This document shows, piece after piece, positions 37,489-46,445 of a stretch of 64,000 nt of DNA (positions within the stretch are counted from its first letter, which is position 1; every line of letters starts with the position of its first letter). The notes below the pieces were generated by a model. The model saw only the letters and a list, made by a program, of their open reading frames with translations. It did not search any database and was not told the origin of the DNA. The DNA comes from Enterobacter chuandaensis (lineage in GTDB: Bacteria; Pseudomonadota; Gammaproteobacteria; Enterobacterales; Enterobacteriaceae): the NCBI RefSeq assembly GCF_003594915.1, contig NZ_QZCS01000004.1, positions 186,001-250,000 on the forward strand. Direction: 5' to 3'. Position numbers and translations under genes: made by a program.

Positions 37489-38410
37489 TCTACTGCTCGA
37501 ACTGGATAGCGTGCACGTGAACTTTGCGGCGCGCAAAAACTGGCTGGGCCGCGTGACGGAACAGGTCCATGCCCTCAACGGGCTCGATCTTCAGATCCGT
37601 CGGGGCGAAACGCTCGGTATCGTCGGGGAATCCGGCTGTGGGAAAAGCACGTTGGCCCAGTTGCTGATGGGGATGCTTAAACCCAGCACCGGCGCATGCC
37701 AGCGGGCGCACCACGCGGGCGGCATGCAGATGGTGTTTCAGGATCCGCTCTCCTCGCTCGACCCGCGATTGCCGGTCTGGCGCATCATCACCGAGCCGGT
37801 GTGGGTGCAAAAACGCAGCAGCGAGCGCGAACGCCACCAGCTGGCGGCGGACCTGGCGCTGCAGGTAGGCATTCGCCCGGAATATCTCGACCGGCTTCCG
37901 CACGCCTTTTCCGGCGGGCAGCGCCAGCGCATTGCCATCGCCCGGGCGCTCTCGTCCAACCCGGATATCATCGTGCTTGATGAGCCCACCAGCGCGCTGG
38001 ATATCTCCGTGCAGGCGCAAATCCTCAACCTGCTGGTGACACTACAGCAGCAGCGTAATCTGACCTACGTGTTGATCTCGCATAACGTCTCGGTGGTCAG
38101 ACACATGAGCGACCGCGTGGCGGTGATGTACCTCGGGCAGATAATCGAGCTGGGCAGCGCCGCGCAGGTGCTTGGCGAGCCGCGCCATCCCTATACCCGT
38201 CTGTTACTCGACTCGGTTCCCCGCACCGGTGAACCGCTGGATGAAACGCTGGCGTTACGCAAAACGGAGCTTCCCGGCAACCGTCACCTGCCCGAAGGCT
38301 GTTATTTCCGCGACCGTTGCCCGATGGCAGCGCCGGGGTGTGAACGTCCCCAGCCGTTACAGCCCTCACGCGAGGGCCGTGACGTCCGCTGCTGGCGCAG
38401 TCTGGATTAG
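37481..38410 (+). CDS. ddpF: ABC transporter ATP-binding protein DdpF
   Basis: 309 aa ATPase from ATG 37481 (8-base overlap with ddpD): Walker A GESGCGKS, signature FSGGQRQRIAIARAL, Walker B IIVLDEPTSALD and a Cys-containing C-terminal oligopeptide-transporter tail. Last gene of the ddp operon; its stop overlaps the end of the convergent SDR gene by four bases. Confidence 0.93.
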   Translation: MSDLLLELDSVHVNFAARKNWLGRVTEQVHALNGLDLQIRRGETLGIVGESGCGKSTLAQLLMGMLKPSTGACQRAHHAGGMQMVFQDPLSSLDPRLPVWRIITEPVWVQKRSSERERHQLAADLALQVGIRPEYLDRLPHAFSGGQRQRIAIARALSSNPDIIVLDEPTSALDISVQAQILNLLVTLQQQRNLTYVLISHNVSVVRHMSDRVAVMYLGQIIELGSAAQVLGEPRHPYTRLLLDSVPRTGEPLDETLALRKTELPGNRHLPEGCYFRDRCPMAAPGCERPQPLQPSREGRDVRCWRSLD

Positions 38411-39156
38411 ATTTGCGCCATCCCGCCGTCCACAAACAGTTCGGTGGCGTTGATAAAGCTGGCCGCGTCGGAGGCCAGAAACGCCACCGCTTTACCCACT
38501 TCACCCGGCGCGCCTAAACGCCCCAGCGGTACCTGCGCGGCCAGCGCGTCATACAGCCCCTGACGGTGTTCTTCTGGTACCAGATCGCCAAGACCTGGGG
38601 TTTTGATCGGACCCGGGCTTACCACGTTGACGCGGATCCCGCGCCCCTGCAAATCCAGCGCCCAGGAGCGGGCAAAGTTACGCACCGCGGCCTTACTGGC
38701 GCTATAGACGCTGAAGTTGGCCGTCCCTTTAATCGACACCGTCGAGCCGGTCAGAATGATTGACGATCCGGCGGAGAGCAGCGGCAGCGCCTTCTGCACC
38801 GTGAACAGCACCCCGCGCACGTTGGTGCCAAAAATCCGATCAAACTGCTCTTCGGTGATCGCGCCCAGCGGCAGCATATCGCCGCCACCCGCATTGGCGA
38901 ACAGGATATCGAGGCGACCTTCATCTTTGGCTATCCGGGCATAGATCTCATCCAGATCGGCAAGCTTTGAGACATCCGCGCGAATGCCTACCGCGGTTGA
39001 AGCAATTTCAGCCACCGCCGCGTCCAGCTCGGCCTGGCGACGTCCGGTGATGTATACCTTCGCGCCCTGTGCCGCCAGCTCCTGCGCTGTGGCGAGACCA
39101 ATACCGGTGCTGCCGCCGGTGACCAGTGCGATTTTTCCTGAGAGAGTCGTGTTCAT
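38407..39156 (-). CDS. Short-chain dehydrogenase/reductase (SDR)
   Basis: 249 aa classical SDR: cofactor-binding TGGSTGIGLA (about residues 11-20), NAGGGD, catalytic Ser (LTGSTVS) and the YSASK motif with Tyr and Lys, then the PGPI region. The ATG at 39156 has an AAGG Shine-Dalgarno. It is divergent from the LysR gene at 39269, which is probably its regulator. The substrate is unknown; an Arg at TGRRQ after the second strand suggests NADP(H). Confidence 0.88.
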   Translation of the reverse strand: MNTTLSGKIALVTGGSTGIGLATAQELAAQGAKVYITGRRQAELDAAVAEIASTAVGIRADVSKLADLDEIYARIAKDEGRLDILFANAGGGDMLPLGAITEEQFDRIFGTNVRGVLFTVQKALPLLSAGSSIILTGSTVSIKGTANFSVYSASKAAVRNFARSWALDLQGRGIRVNVVSPGPIKTPGLGDLVPEEHRQGLYDALAAQVPLGRLGAPGEVGKAVAFLASDAASFINATELFVDGGMAQI

Positions 39157-39268
39157 GTCATTTACCTTTGTGTGTTTGCGTTGGAGAGACTTTAGCCCTT
39201 GCGGCATTAGTGAAAAACAGGCAAAAATGAAAATGACTATTCACCTACAGAAATAATCAGAGGCCATC

Positions 39269-40174
39269 ATGGATCAGCTCATGGCGATGCGCGCTTTCAC
39301 GCGGGTGGTGGAATCCGGCAGTTTTACCCGCGCGGCGGACTCGCTGAATATGCCGATCGCCACCCTGAGCAAGCTGGTAAAATCGCTTGAGGCGCACCTG
39401 GCGATACGCCTTCTGCACCGGACGACTCGCCGCGTGGTCGCGACGCCTGAAGGGATGGAATACTATGAAAAAGCGCTCCGGGTACTGATTGATATCGAAG
39501 ATATCGACACCTCGTTTCGCGTTTCCCGCGCGACGCCCAAGGGGCATTTGCGGGTTGACGTGGGCGGATCCACCGCCAGGGACGTACTCATCCCTCTGCT
39601 GCCGGATTTTATGCAGCGCTACCCGGATATCCGCATCGATCTTGGCGTGGCCGATCGTCCGGTCGATCTCATCAGCGGTAACGTAGACTGCGTGATCCGC
39701 GGCGGGCCGCTGGACGACTCGACCCTCATCGCCCGCCATATTGGCAACGCCGAAATGGTTACCTGCGCGACGCCGGGTTACCTGAAAAATCACGGCGTTC
39801 CGGCCTATCCGCAGGAGCTGCGCAATGGCCACAAGCTTATTAGCTATCTCTCGCCCGTCACCGGGCGGCCATTTCCGTTTCGCTTCCGGCGGGACGGCGA
39901 GGCGCTGGAAATCACTATTCCGCACTATCTCGGCGTCAATGAAAGTAACGCTCATCTGGCAGCTGCCACTGCGGGGCTGGGGATCGTTCAGACCTTTGAG
40001 TATTCAGCAAAGACCTATTTGCACTCGGGAACGCTGGTGGCGATTCTGGGTGACTGGCAACCTGCCGCGTACCCGTTTCACGTGGTATACCCGCAGAACC
40101 GGCATTTAACGCAGAGACTGAAGGTGTTTATTGCCTGGCTGGCGGAGGTGTTCCCCGCCGCGCTGAAAGGATAG
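39269..40174 (+). CDS. LysR-family regulator divergent from the SDR gene
   Basis: 301 aa with N-terminal HTH (GSFTRAADSLNMPIATLSKL, about 17-36) and a LysR substrate-binding domain of the CrgA/DsdC-like group that often controls adjacent oxidoreductases. The 112-base divergent intergenic region is the expected regulatory site. A GC-rich hairpin (AGCCGGG/CCCGGCT, 40173-40192) overlaps its stop codon and separates it from the convergent osmC. Confidence 0.88.
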   Translation: MDQLMAMRAFTRVVESGSFTRAADSLNMPIATLSKLVKSLEAHLAIRLLHRTTRRVVATPEGMEYYEKALRVLIDIEDIDTSFRVSRATPKGHLRVDVGGSTARDVLIPLLPDFMQRYPDIRIDLGVADRPVDLISGNVDCVIRGGPLDDSTLIARHIGNAEMVTCATPGYLKNHGVPAYPQELRNGHKLISYLSPVTGRPFPFRFRRDGEALEITIPHYLGVNESNAHLAAATAGLGIVQTFEYSAKTYLHSGTLVAILGDWQPAAYPFHVVYPQNRHLTQRLKVFIAWLAEVFPAALKG

Positions 40175-40197
40175 CCGGGCGCGAACCCGGCTGTGGT

Positions 40198-40626
40198 TTA
40201 GTTAAGCTTGTAGTCCAGAGTGATCTCGGCTTTCAGGAGCTGCGATACCGGACAGCCCGCTTTCGCTTTCTGAATAATGCCATCAAACTGCGGTGGCGTA
40301 ATGCCCGGAACGGTGACCTTGCTCTGCAGCGCAACCTTCGTGATGGCAAAGCCGCCATCGGTTTTATCCAGCGAGACGTCCGCGGTCGTATCAATCGAAT
40401 CAGCGGTGTAGCCCGCTTCACCCAGCATCAGCGACAGCGCCATCGAGAAGCAGGCCGCATGTGCCGCGCCAATAAGCTCTTCCGGGTTGGTCCCCTTTTC
40501 ACCCTCAAAACGGGTATTGAAACCATAAGGCTGTTGATTGAGAACGCCGCTCTCAGTGGAAACCGTTCCTTTTCCGTGCTTAATGTCGCCAGACCAGTGT
40601 GCTGAACCGTGCTTATGAATCGTCAT
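40198..40626 (-). CDS. osmC: Peroxiredoxin OsmC
   Basis: 142 aa OsmC/Ohr-family peroxidase that reduces organic hydroperoxides. The redox pair Cys59 (HAACFSM) and Cys125 (AGCPVSQ) sits at the same numbers as in E. coli OsmC, with which the sequence agrees along its length. Cytoplasmic and osmotically/stationary-phase inducible in relatives. A sigma-S-like -10 element is visible upstream. Confidence 0.95.
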   Translation of the reverse strand: MTIHKHGSAHWSGDIKHGKGTVSTESGVLNQQPYGFNTRFEGEKGTNPEELIGAAHAACFSMALSLMLGEAGYTADSIDTTADVSLDKTDGGFAITKVALQSKVTVPGITPPQFDGIIQKAKAGCPVSQLLKAEITLDYKLN

Positions 40627-40654
40627 TCTTGCTCTCCTTTTGGCTTACAAAGGG

Positions 40655-40665
40655 TTAAGTATAGA
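40655..40665 (-). promoter_or_regulatory. Sigma-S-type -10 element of osmC
   Basis: On the minus strand TCTATACTTAA matches the extended RpoS -10 consensus (KCTAYACTTAA) in full, 29 bases upstream of the osmC start codon. RpoS-dependent osmC expression is known in E. coli. Confidence 0.7.
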
Positions 40666-40741
40666 CTACGCATCTGACACGCCCTGGAACACAGACGATT
40701 CCGGGTCTTTCACCTGCTGTACCGACAACAAGGATAAAAAT

Positions 40742-41701
40742 ATGACGCTAAAAATCAGGATGGCCGTCGCGGTAACCACGCTGGCTCTCTCTCTTTCTTC
40801 ACTGGCCAAAACGCCGGAAAACTTTATCTATACCAGCTCAGGCGACCTCGACGCGGCGCTCCCGCTTGTTGCGCGTGGCGACATCGGCGGCGTACAGATC
40901 GTATACAACTGGCGCCTGCTTGAACCCGAGAAGGACAGCTATGACTTCTCACGGATTGAACAGGATCTGGCGCGCGTTAAGGCCGCCCGAAAAAAGCTCT
41001 TTATTCAGATCCAGGATCGTTTTTTTGAGCCGGAAGCCCGCTACGTTCCGGACTATCTGATGCACGATAAGCAATACAGCGGCGGGATTGCGCCGCAGTT
41101 CGATAACCCCGGCGAGGGCAAGCCTGTCGGCGCGGGATGGGTAGCGCGTCAGTGGGACCCCGCGGTGCGCCAGCGCTACCAGGCACTGCTGGCTGCGCTC
41201 GCAAAACGCTTTGATGGCGAGGTGTATGGCGTAAACCTGCCCGAAACCGCGATTGATATTGACGAGAAAAATCCGCCAGCGGGCTTTACCTGCGACAGCT
41301 ATTTCGCGGGTGAGATGGAAAACCTGGCCTTTGCGCGTAAGGTCTTTCAGAAATCACACGTGGTGCAGTACGTGAACTTCTGGCCGTGCGAGTGGGATAA
41401 CGACCACAACTACATGGGGCGTCTGTTTGCGTATGCCAGCGCCAACAATATCGGCCTCGGTGGGCCGGACATTGTTCCCAACCGCAAGGCGCACATGAAG
41501 AATGCTTATCCCTTCTTCCATAAAAATAAACAGACGCTGCCGCTTATCGCCATGGCGGTTCAGGAACCGACTCTGACCTATAAGGATCCTCAAACCGGTA
41601 AGCCCTTCACCAAAGCGGAGTTTGTCCGCTTCGGCGAAAATTATCTCGGGGCCGATGTTATTTTCTGGAGCACGGCCTCTCCCTGGCTAAAGGCAAAGTA
41701 A
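40742..41701 (+). CDS. Secreted TIM-barrel protein, putative glycoside hydrolase
   Basis: 319 aa with signal peptide (about 1-21, SLA/KT). After IGGVQIVYNWRLLEPEKDSYDF, a start typical of clan GH-A TIM barrels (cited as VQIVYNWRLLEP), two Glu stand at strand ends: Glu168 in GVNLPETAID and Glu275 in MAVQEPTL. They would serve as acid/base and nucleophile of a retaining glycosidase. The exact family is not recognised. It sits alone between osmC and a convergent LysR gene, with an AAGGATAAAA Shine-Dalgarno. Confidence 0.6.
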   Translation: MTLKIRMAVAVTTLALSLSSLAKTPENFIYTSSGDLDAALPLVARGDIGGVQIVYNWRLLEPEKDSYDFSRIEQDLARVKAARKKLFIQIQDRFFEPEARYVPDYLMHDKQYSGGIAPQFDNPGEGKPVGAGWVARQWDPAVRQRYQALLAALAKRFDGEVYGVNLPETAIDIDEKNPPAGFTCDSYFAGEMENLAFARKVFQKSHVVQYVNFWPCEWDNDHNYMGRLFAYASANNIGLGGPDIVPNRKAHMKNAYPFFHKNKQTLPLIAMAVQEPTLTYKDPQTGKPFTKAEFVRFGENYLGADVIFWSTASPWLKAK

Positions 41702-41708
41702 TTGCCCC

Positions 41709-42584
41709 TCAGGCAAGGCTGCGGGACAGTTCGTCGAGGAACGCTCGCAGCGCGGCAGGCTGGTATTCCCGTGACTGATAAATGCCATGGATGGCAAGCG
41801 GTTTCGGCACCAGCGACTCCAGTACCGGCACCAGTAATCCTTGCTCCAGCGCGGCGCGCGCTTCGCGCTCCGGCAGCATGGCAATACCGCAGTGCTTGAT
41901 CGCCGCATCCATCAGCAGCGACGAGATGCTGGCGCTCAGATTGCCGCTGACGGCCACGCTCAGACTTTCGCCTTCCGGCGTCAGAAAGTGCCAGGACTGC
42001 CCGGCGAAAAAGCTGTAGTGCAGGCAGTTATGCTGCGCTAGTTCTTCGGGGCTGGCGGGCGTCCCATGCTGCGCCAGATACGCCGGCGAGGCGCAGAGCA
42101 CAGAGCGACATTCCCCCAACCTGCGGGCAATCATGCCGGGCTCGGGGTTGTCGGTAATGCGCACGGCGACATCAATGCGCTCTCCCACCAGGCTGACCGG
42201 GTGGTTATTTACATCCAGCTCGATACGTAACTGCGGGTAGCGCGAGAGCAGGCCGGGCAGGACCGGCGAAATCAGGTGCATCGCAGTAAAATGTGCACAG
42301 GCTACCCGCAACGTGCCGGACGGCAGATCTTTTTCCGACTGACCTTCAATCTCCTGCGAGATCTGCGAGAGCGTCCGGGTTTTTTGCAGCACTTTTTCCC
42401 CTGCTGCGGTCAGCGTCAGCTTGCGCGTGGAGCGGTTTACCAGCCGCGTTCCCGCCCACTTCTCCATTTGTTCCAGGTAGCGGCTCACCATCGGTCGGGA
42501 AATACCCAGCGCGCGGGCCGCCGCGCTCAAACTTCCCAGCTCGCATATCCGGTTGTAGACCTGAGCGGCGATAACGCGATCCAT
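41709..42584 (-). CDS. LysR-family regulator
   Basis: 291 aa from ATG 42584 (GGAG Shine-Dalgarno). HTH at GSLSAAARALGISRPMVSRY (about 16-35), then a CrgA-type effector domain. It is divergent from the MBL-like gene at 42695 with 110 bases between them, the usual layout for a LysR regulator and its target. Confidence 0.88.
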   Translation of the reverse strand: MDRVIAAQVYNRICELGSLSAAARALGISRPMVSRYLEQMEKWAGTRLVNRSTRKLTLTAAGEKVLQKTRTLSQISQEIEGQSEKDLPSGTLRVACAHFTAMHLISPVLPGLLSRYPQLRIELDVNNHPVSLVGERIDVAVRITDNPEPGMIARRLGECRSVLCASPAYLAQHGTPASPEELAQHNCLHYSFFAGQSWHFLTPEGESLSVAVSGNLSASISSLLMDAAIKHCGIAMLPEREARAALEQGLLVPVLESLVPKPLAIHGIYQSREYQPAALRAFLDELSRSLA

Positions 42585-42694
42585 ATAAGCTCCATCTGCT
42601 CGATTTATGAAACTAAGCATGTCTTGTTTCAGGAATTCTGGCAAATGAGAATATCCGTAAAATAACGATATTCCTGAACAACAGAGACAACAGC

Positions 42695-43546
42695 ATGAAA
42701 CTCACTCATATTGCCCTGCTTTCCGCCCTTTTCGCTCCGGCCGTTTTTGCCGCACCGTTGACGATTGATGCCTATAACCCGCAGGAAAAAGGCATTTTCG
42801 CGGTCTCCTCCACGCTCGTTTCCGGCCCGAAAGAGGCGGTGCTGTTTGACGCGCAGTTCAGCGTGAAGGATGGCGAAGCGCTGGTAGAGAAAATCCGCCA
42901 CAGCGGTAAAACGCTGAATAAGATTGTGATCACCTCCGGCGATCCAGATTTCTATTTTGGCCTGCAGCCGCTGGTGAAAGCCTTCCCGAATGCCAAAGTG
43001 GTGGCCACGCAGCAGGTGGTTGACCATATTAAGGCCACCAAAGACGCCAAGCTCGCCTTCTGGGGCCCGCAGATGAAAGACGGGGCGCCAACGGAGCTGG
43101 TGGTGCCGCAGGTGCTCGCCTCCACCACGTTTATGGTTGACGGGGAAAAAATTGATATCGAACAGCCGGACAGCTACGCGGCCTACGTGTGGATCCCGTC
43201 CGCGAAAACCATCCTCGGCGGCACCGGAGTAGCCTGGGGGATCCACGTCTGGACGGCAGATACCCAGACCCCGGCTCGCCGCCTGCAGTGGCAGCAAACC
43301 CTGGATAACATGGCCGCGCATAAACCGGAACGCGTGATCCCGGGCCACTATCTGGGCACGCCACCGGCGGGAACCGGGGCTATTGATTTTACCCGTGGCT
43401 ATCTGCAGCATTTTGAACAGGCGTTGTCGGCACATAAAGACTCTGCCAGCGTCATCGGAGCACTGAAAAAACAGTATCCGGGTCTGGCCGAAGAGAGCTC
43501 GCTGGAATTAAGCGCTAAGGTGAATACCAGCGAAATGAAGTGGTAA
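42695..43546 (+). CDS. Exported MBL-fold-like protein with degenerate metal site
   Basis: 283 aa with signal peptide (1-19, VFA/AP). The overall order of strands and motifs is that of metallo-beta-lactamase-fold hydrolases, including the PGHYLG histidine (about 215). However, the HxHxDH metal motif is replaced by TSGDPDFYFG (about 90-99), and the usual GD after strand 11 reads GGTGVAWG. It cannot bind two metals in the normal way. It may be a binding protein or a divergent enzyme. Controlled, presumably, by the divergent LysR gene. Confidence 0.75.
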   Translation: MKLTHIALLSALFAPAVFAAPLTIDAYNPQEKGIFAVSSTLVSGPKEAVLFDAQFSVKDGEALVEKIRHSGKTLNKIVITSGDPDFYFGLQPLVKAFPNAKVVATQQVVDHIKATKDAKLAFWGPQMKDGAPTELVVPQVLASTTFMVDGEKIDIEQPDSYAAYVWIPSAKTILGGTGVAWGIHVWTADTQTPARRLQWQQTLDNMAAHKPERVIPGHYLGTPPAGTGAIDFTRGYLQHFEQALSAHKDSASVIGALKKQYPGLAEESSLELSAKVNTSEMKW

Positions 43547-43555
43547 TTTAAAAAC

Positions 43556-43588
43556 GGCTCCTGCTATATTTTCATGATGGCAGGAGCC
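43556..43588 (-). terminator. Hairpin downstream of the MBL-like gene
   Basis: GGCTCCTGC / GCAGGAGCC, a 9-bp stem starting 10 bases after the MBL-like stop. The T run (GTTTTT) lies on the minus-strand side, but no minus-strand gene reads into it, so it may simply end the plus-strand transcript inefficiently. Confidence 0.45.
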
Positions 43589-43674
43589 CCCGCAAATATC
43601 CACACCGTCACACATCAATATATCCCCACGCTTTAAAAGCGCATAAAAGCATGCACTTATGTCATTTTTATTTC

Positions 43675-43688
43675 TAAGATGAATCTGA
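43675..43688 (+). promoter_or_regulatory. Possible RcsB box of bdm
   Basis: TAAGATGAATCTGA resembles the RcsB box (TAAGAAT/ATTCCTA type) about 90 bases upstream of bdm. E. coli bdm is a known RcsB target, which is why I looked here. The match is imperfect. Confidence 0.4.
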
Positions 43689-43777
43689 GACACAACCGGA
43701 AAAATATTTGCCATTCTGTTTATGAATTAAATTTTTTGCGAGCCGTACCATTAAACAGACAACGACACGGAGGCAGC

Positions 43778-43993
43778 ATGTTTACTTTTTACCCGGCTAA
43801 TACTGCAGCAGCACAACCTGAACTCGTTAACGCGATTGCGCAGGGTCTTCACGCCGAGCACGGTGCTGTGACTGAAGATGACATTTTGATGGAGCTGACC
43901 AAATGGGTTGAATCCACAGATAATGACATCCTCAGTGACATCTACCAGCAGACCATTAACTACGTCGTCAGCGGGCAAAACGCACCATTGTAA
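43778..43993 (+). CDS. bdm: Biofilm-dependent modulation protein Bdm
   Basis: 71 aa, ATG 43778 after CGGAGG. The core VTEDDILMELTKWVE and NDILSDIYQQTINYVVSGQ are almost identical to E. coli Bdm. Bdm is an osmolarity/RcsB-controlled small protein that stimulates flagellar gene expression through FlhDC. As in E. coli it precedes sra on the same strand. Confidence 0.95.
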   Translation: MFTFYPANTAAAQPELVNAIAQGLHAEHGAVTEDDILMELTKWVESTDNDILSDIYQQTINYVVSGQNAPL

Positions 43994-44088
43994 AAACCTG
44001 CTAAGCTGGATCTGCAACCTAAGGGGTTACATTTCGTTTGCGCAAGCAAACTGGTCCTTAAAACTATCAACAGGATTGAGGAGTTAAT

Positions 44089-44226
44089 ATGAAATCGAAC
44101 CGTCAGGCACGCCATATTCTGGGACTGAACTACAAGCTTTCTAATCAGCGTAAAGTGGTGATTGAAGGCGACCATGAAACGCAAGTCACTCACGCCACCG
44201 GCAGAAAACGCCACGCGGGCAAGTAA
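44089..44226 (+). CDS. sra: Stationary-phase-induced ribosome-associated protein Sra
   Basis: 45 aa basic protein ([13 protein letters not shown] start, TGRKRHAGK end) matching E. coli Sra/RpsV, which associates with 30S subunits in stationary phase. GAGGAG Shine-Dalgarno before ATG 44089. A small hairpin GTTTGC-GCAA-GCAAAC (44036-44051) stands between bdm and sra; a strong terminator follows the gene. Confidence 0.95.
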   Translation: MKSNRQARHILGLNYKLSNQRKVVIEGDHETQVTHATGRKRHAGK

Positions 44227-44245
44227 GTTCCAGACTGAGATCCAG

Positions 44246-44275
44246 AACACCATCGGCAAAACCGATGGTGTTTTT
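44246..44275 (+). terminator. Rho-independent terminator after sra
   Basis: AACACCATCGG / CCGATGGTGTT stem with a short A-rich loop, running into TTTTTG, 19 bases after the sra stop. Confidence 0.9.
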
Positions 44276-44402
44276 GTTTATGTGTTGCGGTAATTAATAT
44301 TTAGCTCCTTTATAATACCGCCCGACCGCACCCCGCAGCACAGGCCAGAAAGATGACAAACAGCAGTGTCAGGGACGGATCTTCAAAATAAGAGTGAGTG
44401 AC

Positions 44403-46100
44403 ATGGACAACAAACTGAAAAAACATCGTTCCTTATATATCCCATACGCCGGACCCGTTTTACTGGAATTCCCCCTGCTCAACAAAGGCAGCGCCTTCAG
44501 CATGGAAGAGCGCAGCAGCTTTAACCTGCTTGGCCTGCTGCCGGAAGTGGTTGAAACCATTGAAGAACAGGCGGAGCGCGCGTGGATCCAGTATCAGGGG
44601 TTCAAAACTGAGATCGACAAGCACATCTACCTGCGCAACATCCAGGACACCAATGAAACCCTCTTCTACCGTCTGGTACAAAATCATCTCGAAGAGATGA
44701 TGCCGGTGATCTACACCCCAACGGTGGGTGCGGCGTGCGAACGCTTCTCTGAGATCTACCGTCGCTCACGCGGCGTCTTTATCTCTTATCAGAACCGTCA
44801 CAACATGGACGATATTCTGCAGAACGTGCCTAACCACAATATCAAAGTGATTGTGGTAACCGACGGCGAACGTATTCTTGGCCTCGGTGACCAGGGCATT
44901 GGCGGGATGGGGATCCCAATCGGTAAACTCTCTCTCTACACTGCCTGCGGCGGCATCAGCCCGGCGTATACCCTGCCGGTAGTGCTGGATGTCGGTACCA
45001 ACAACCAGCAGCTGCTTAACGATCCGCTGTACATGGGCTGGCGTCATCCGCGCATCACCGACGACGAGTACTATCAGTTTGTCGACGATTTCATCCAGGC
45101 CGTGAAGCACCGCTGGCCGGACGTTCTGCTGCAGTTTGAAGACTTTGCGCAGAAAAACGCGATGCCGCTGCTGAACCGCTATCGCGATGAGATCTGCTCC
45201 TTTAACGACGACATCCAGGGCACCGCAGCGGTGACCGTGGGCACGCTTATCGCCGCCAGCCGCGCGGCCGGCAGCCAGCTGAGCTACCAGAAAATCGTCT
45301 TCCTGGGCGCAGGCTCTGCGGGCTGCGGTATCGCCGAGCAGATTATTGCCCAGACGCAGCGCGAAGGCTTAAGCGAAGAGCTGGCCCGCTCCCGCGTGTT
45401 TATGGTGGACCGTTTCGGCCTACTCACCGACGCTATGCCGAACCTGCTGCCGTTCCAGACCAGGCTGGTGCAGAAGCGCGAGAACCTGAAAAACTGGGAT
45501 ACCGATAACGAAGTGCTCTCCCTGCTGGACGTGGTGCGCAACGTGAAGCCGGATATTCTGATCGGCGTTTCCGGGCAAACCGGTCTCTTTACCGAAGAGA
45601 TTATTCGCGAGATGCACAAGCACTGCGAGCGCCCTATCGTGATGCCGCTCTCTAACCCGACCTCCCGCGTGGAAGCGACGCCGCAGGACATCATCGCCTG
45701 GACCGAAGGTAACGCGCTGGTCGCCACCGGCAGCCCGTTCGATCCGGTGGTGTGGAAAGATAAAACCTATCCGATCGCCCAGTGCAACAACTCATACATC
45801 TTCCCGGGCATTGGTCTGGGCGTGATCGCCTCCGGCGCGTCCCGCATTACCGATGAGATGCTGATGTCAGCGAGCGAAACCCTCGCGGGCTACTCGCCGC
45901 TGGTCAACAACGGTGAAGGGCTGGTGCTGCCGGAGCTGAAAGACATTCATAAGGTGTCGCGCGCTATCGCGTTTGCGGTGGGTAAAATGGCACAGCAGCA
46001 GGGCGTGGCGGTGAAAACCTCTGCCGACGCGCTGCAGCAGGCTATTGATGATAACTTCTGGATGCCTGAATACCGCAGCTATCGTCGTACCTCGATTTAA
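44403..46100 (+). CDS. maeA: NAD-dependent malic enzyme MaeA
   Basis: 565 aa, the same length as E. coli MaeA (SfcA), and nearly identical along its length: oxidative decarboxylation of malate to pyruvate with NAD. Visible are the malic-enzyme core [16 protein letters not shown], the metal/substrate region [13 protein letters not shown] and [13 protein letters not shown], and the Rossmann [17 protein letters not shown] 44403. A 9-bp stem (CGTTCCCTC/GAGGGAACG, 46115-46143) without T run follows and marks the border to the AT-rich island. Confidence 0.97.
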   Translation: MDNKLKKHRSLYIPYAGPVLLEFPLLNKGSAFSMEERSSFNLLGLLPEVVETIEEQAERAWIQYQGFKTEIDKHIYLRNIQDTNETLFYRLVQNHLEEMMPVIYTPTVGAACERFSEIYRRSRGVFISYQNRHNMDDILQNVPNHNIKVIVVTDGERILGLGDQGIGGMGIPIGKLSLYTACGGISPAYTLPVVLDVGTNNQQLLNDPLYMGWRHPRITDDEYYQFVDDFIQAVKHRWPDVLLQFEDFAQKNAMPLLNRYRDEICSFNDDIQGTAAVTVGTLIAASRAAGSQLSYQKIVFLGAGSAGCGIAEQIIAQTQREGLSEELARSRVFMVDRFGLLTDAMPNLLPFQTRLVQKRENLKNWDTDNEVLSLLDVVRNVKPDILIGVSGQTGLFTEEIIREMHKHCERPIVMPLSNPTSRVEATPQDIIAWTEGNALVATGSPFDPVVWKDKTYPIAQCNNSYIFPGIGLGVIASGASRITDEMLMSASETLAGYSPLVNNGEGLVLPELKDIHKVSRAIAFAVGKMAQQQGVAVKTSADALQQAIDDNFWMPEYRSYRRTSI

Positions 46101-46337
46101 TTCTGCACTCGAACCGTTCCCTCTCCTCTTAGGTGAGGGAACGTGAATATCCTCCTTCCTTTATTGTCTTTGCTTCTACTGCAGCATTTCACTGAATATT
46201 ATTTGAATAATTAATATTCCAACAACAATACATATCTCTTTGAAATATAAATATTTTGCATAACATTTTTTGCCTAATAAACAGATTGTTTTGAGGGTTT
46301 AGTAACGTTCGGCATTACTAATAAAAGGTATTTTGAA
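46101..46337. other. AT-rich left flank of the Hcp island
   Basis: Nearly 240 bases, strongly AT-rich from 46185 on, with no coding frame. TTGAAA and CATAAC-like promoter elements occur around 46240-46265. Nothing recognisable as an integration site or IS end is seen. Confidence 0.4.
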
Positions 46338-46445
46338 ATGGCAATCCCGGTTTGTTGTTGGGTGAAAAGTGATGGAAGTGCGGACATCAAAAGCGCTATT
46401 GCTTTGCAAATCGCGAGGGGAGCAAGGAGCGGTTATGTACTATAG
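46338..46445 (+). pseudogene. Truncated Hcp N-terminus (35 codons)
   Basis: The frame begins MAIPVCCWVKSDGSADIKSA, which mirrors the usual Hcp N-terminus (MAIPxYLWLKDDGGADIKGS type). It then loses similarity and stops at 46445. It keeps an AAGG Shine-Dalgarno 8-9 bases upstream. The remaining about 130 residues of Hcp are missing, and the effector gene starts inside it (ATG 46435). It looks like the scar of a recombination between hcp copies that brought in a new effector cassette, though a short translated leader is possible. Confidence 0.6.

Noticed and set aside
46369-46434. Longer start for the T6SS effector candidate (ATG 46369)
   Set aside because: The extra 22 residues lie in another frame over the Hcp remnant and have no Shine-Dalgarno, whereas ATG 46435 follows AAGGAG at good spacing.
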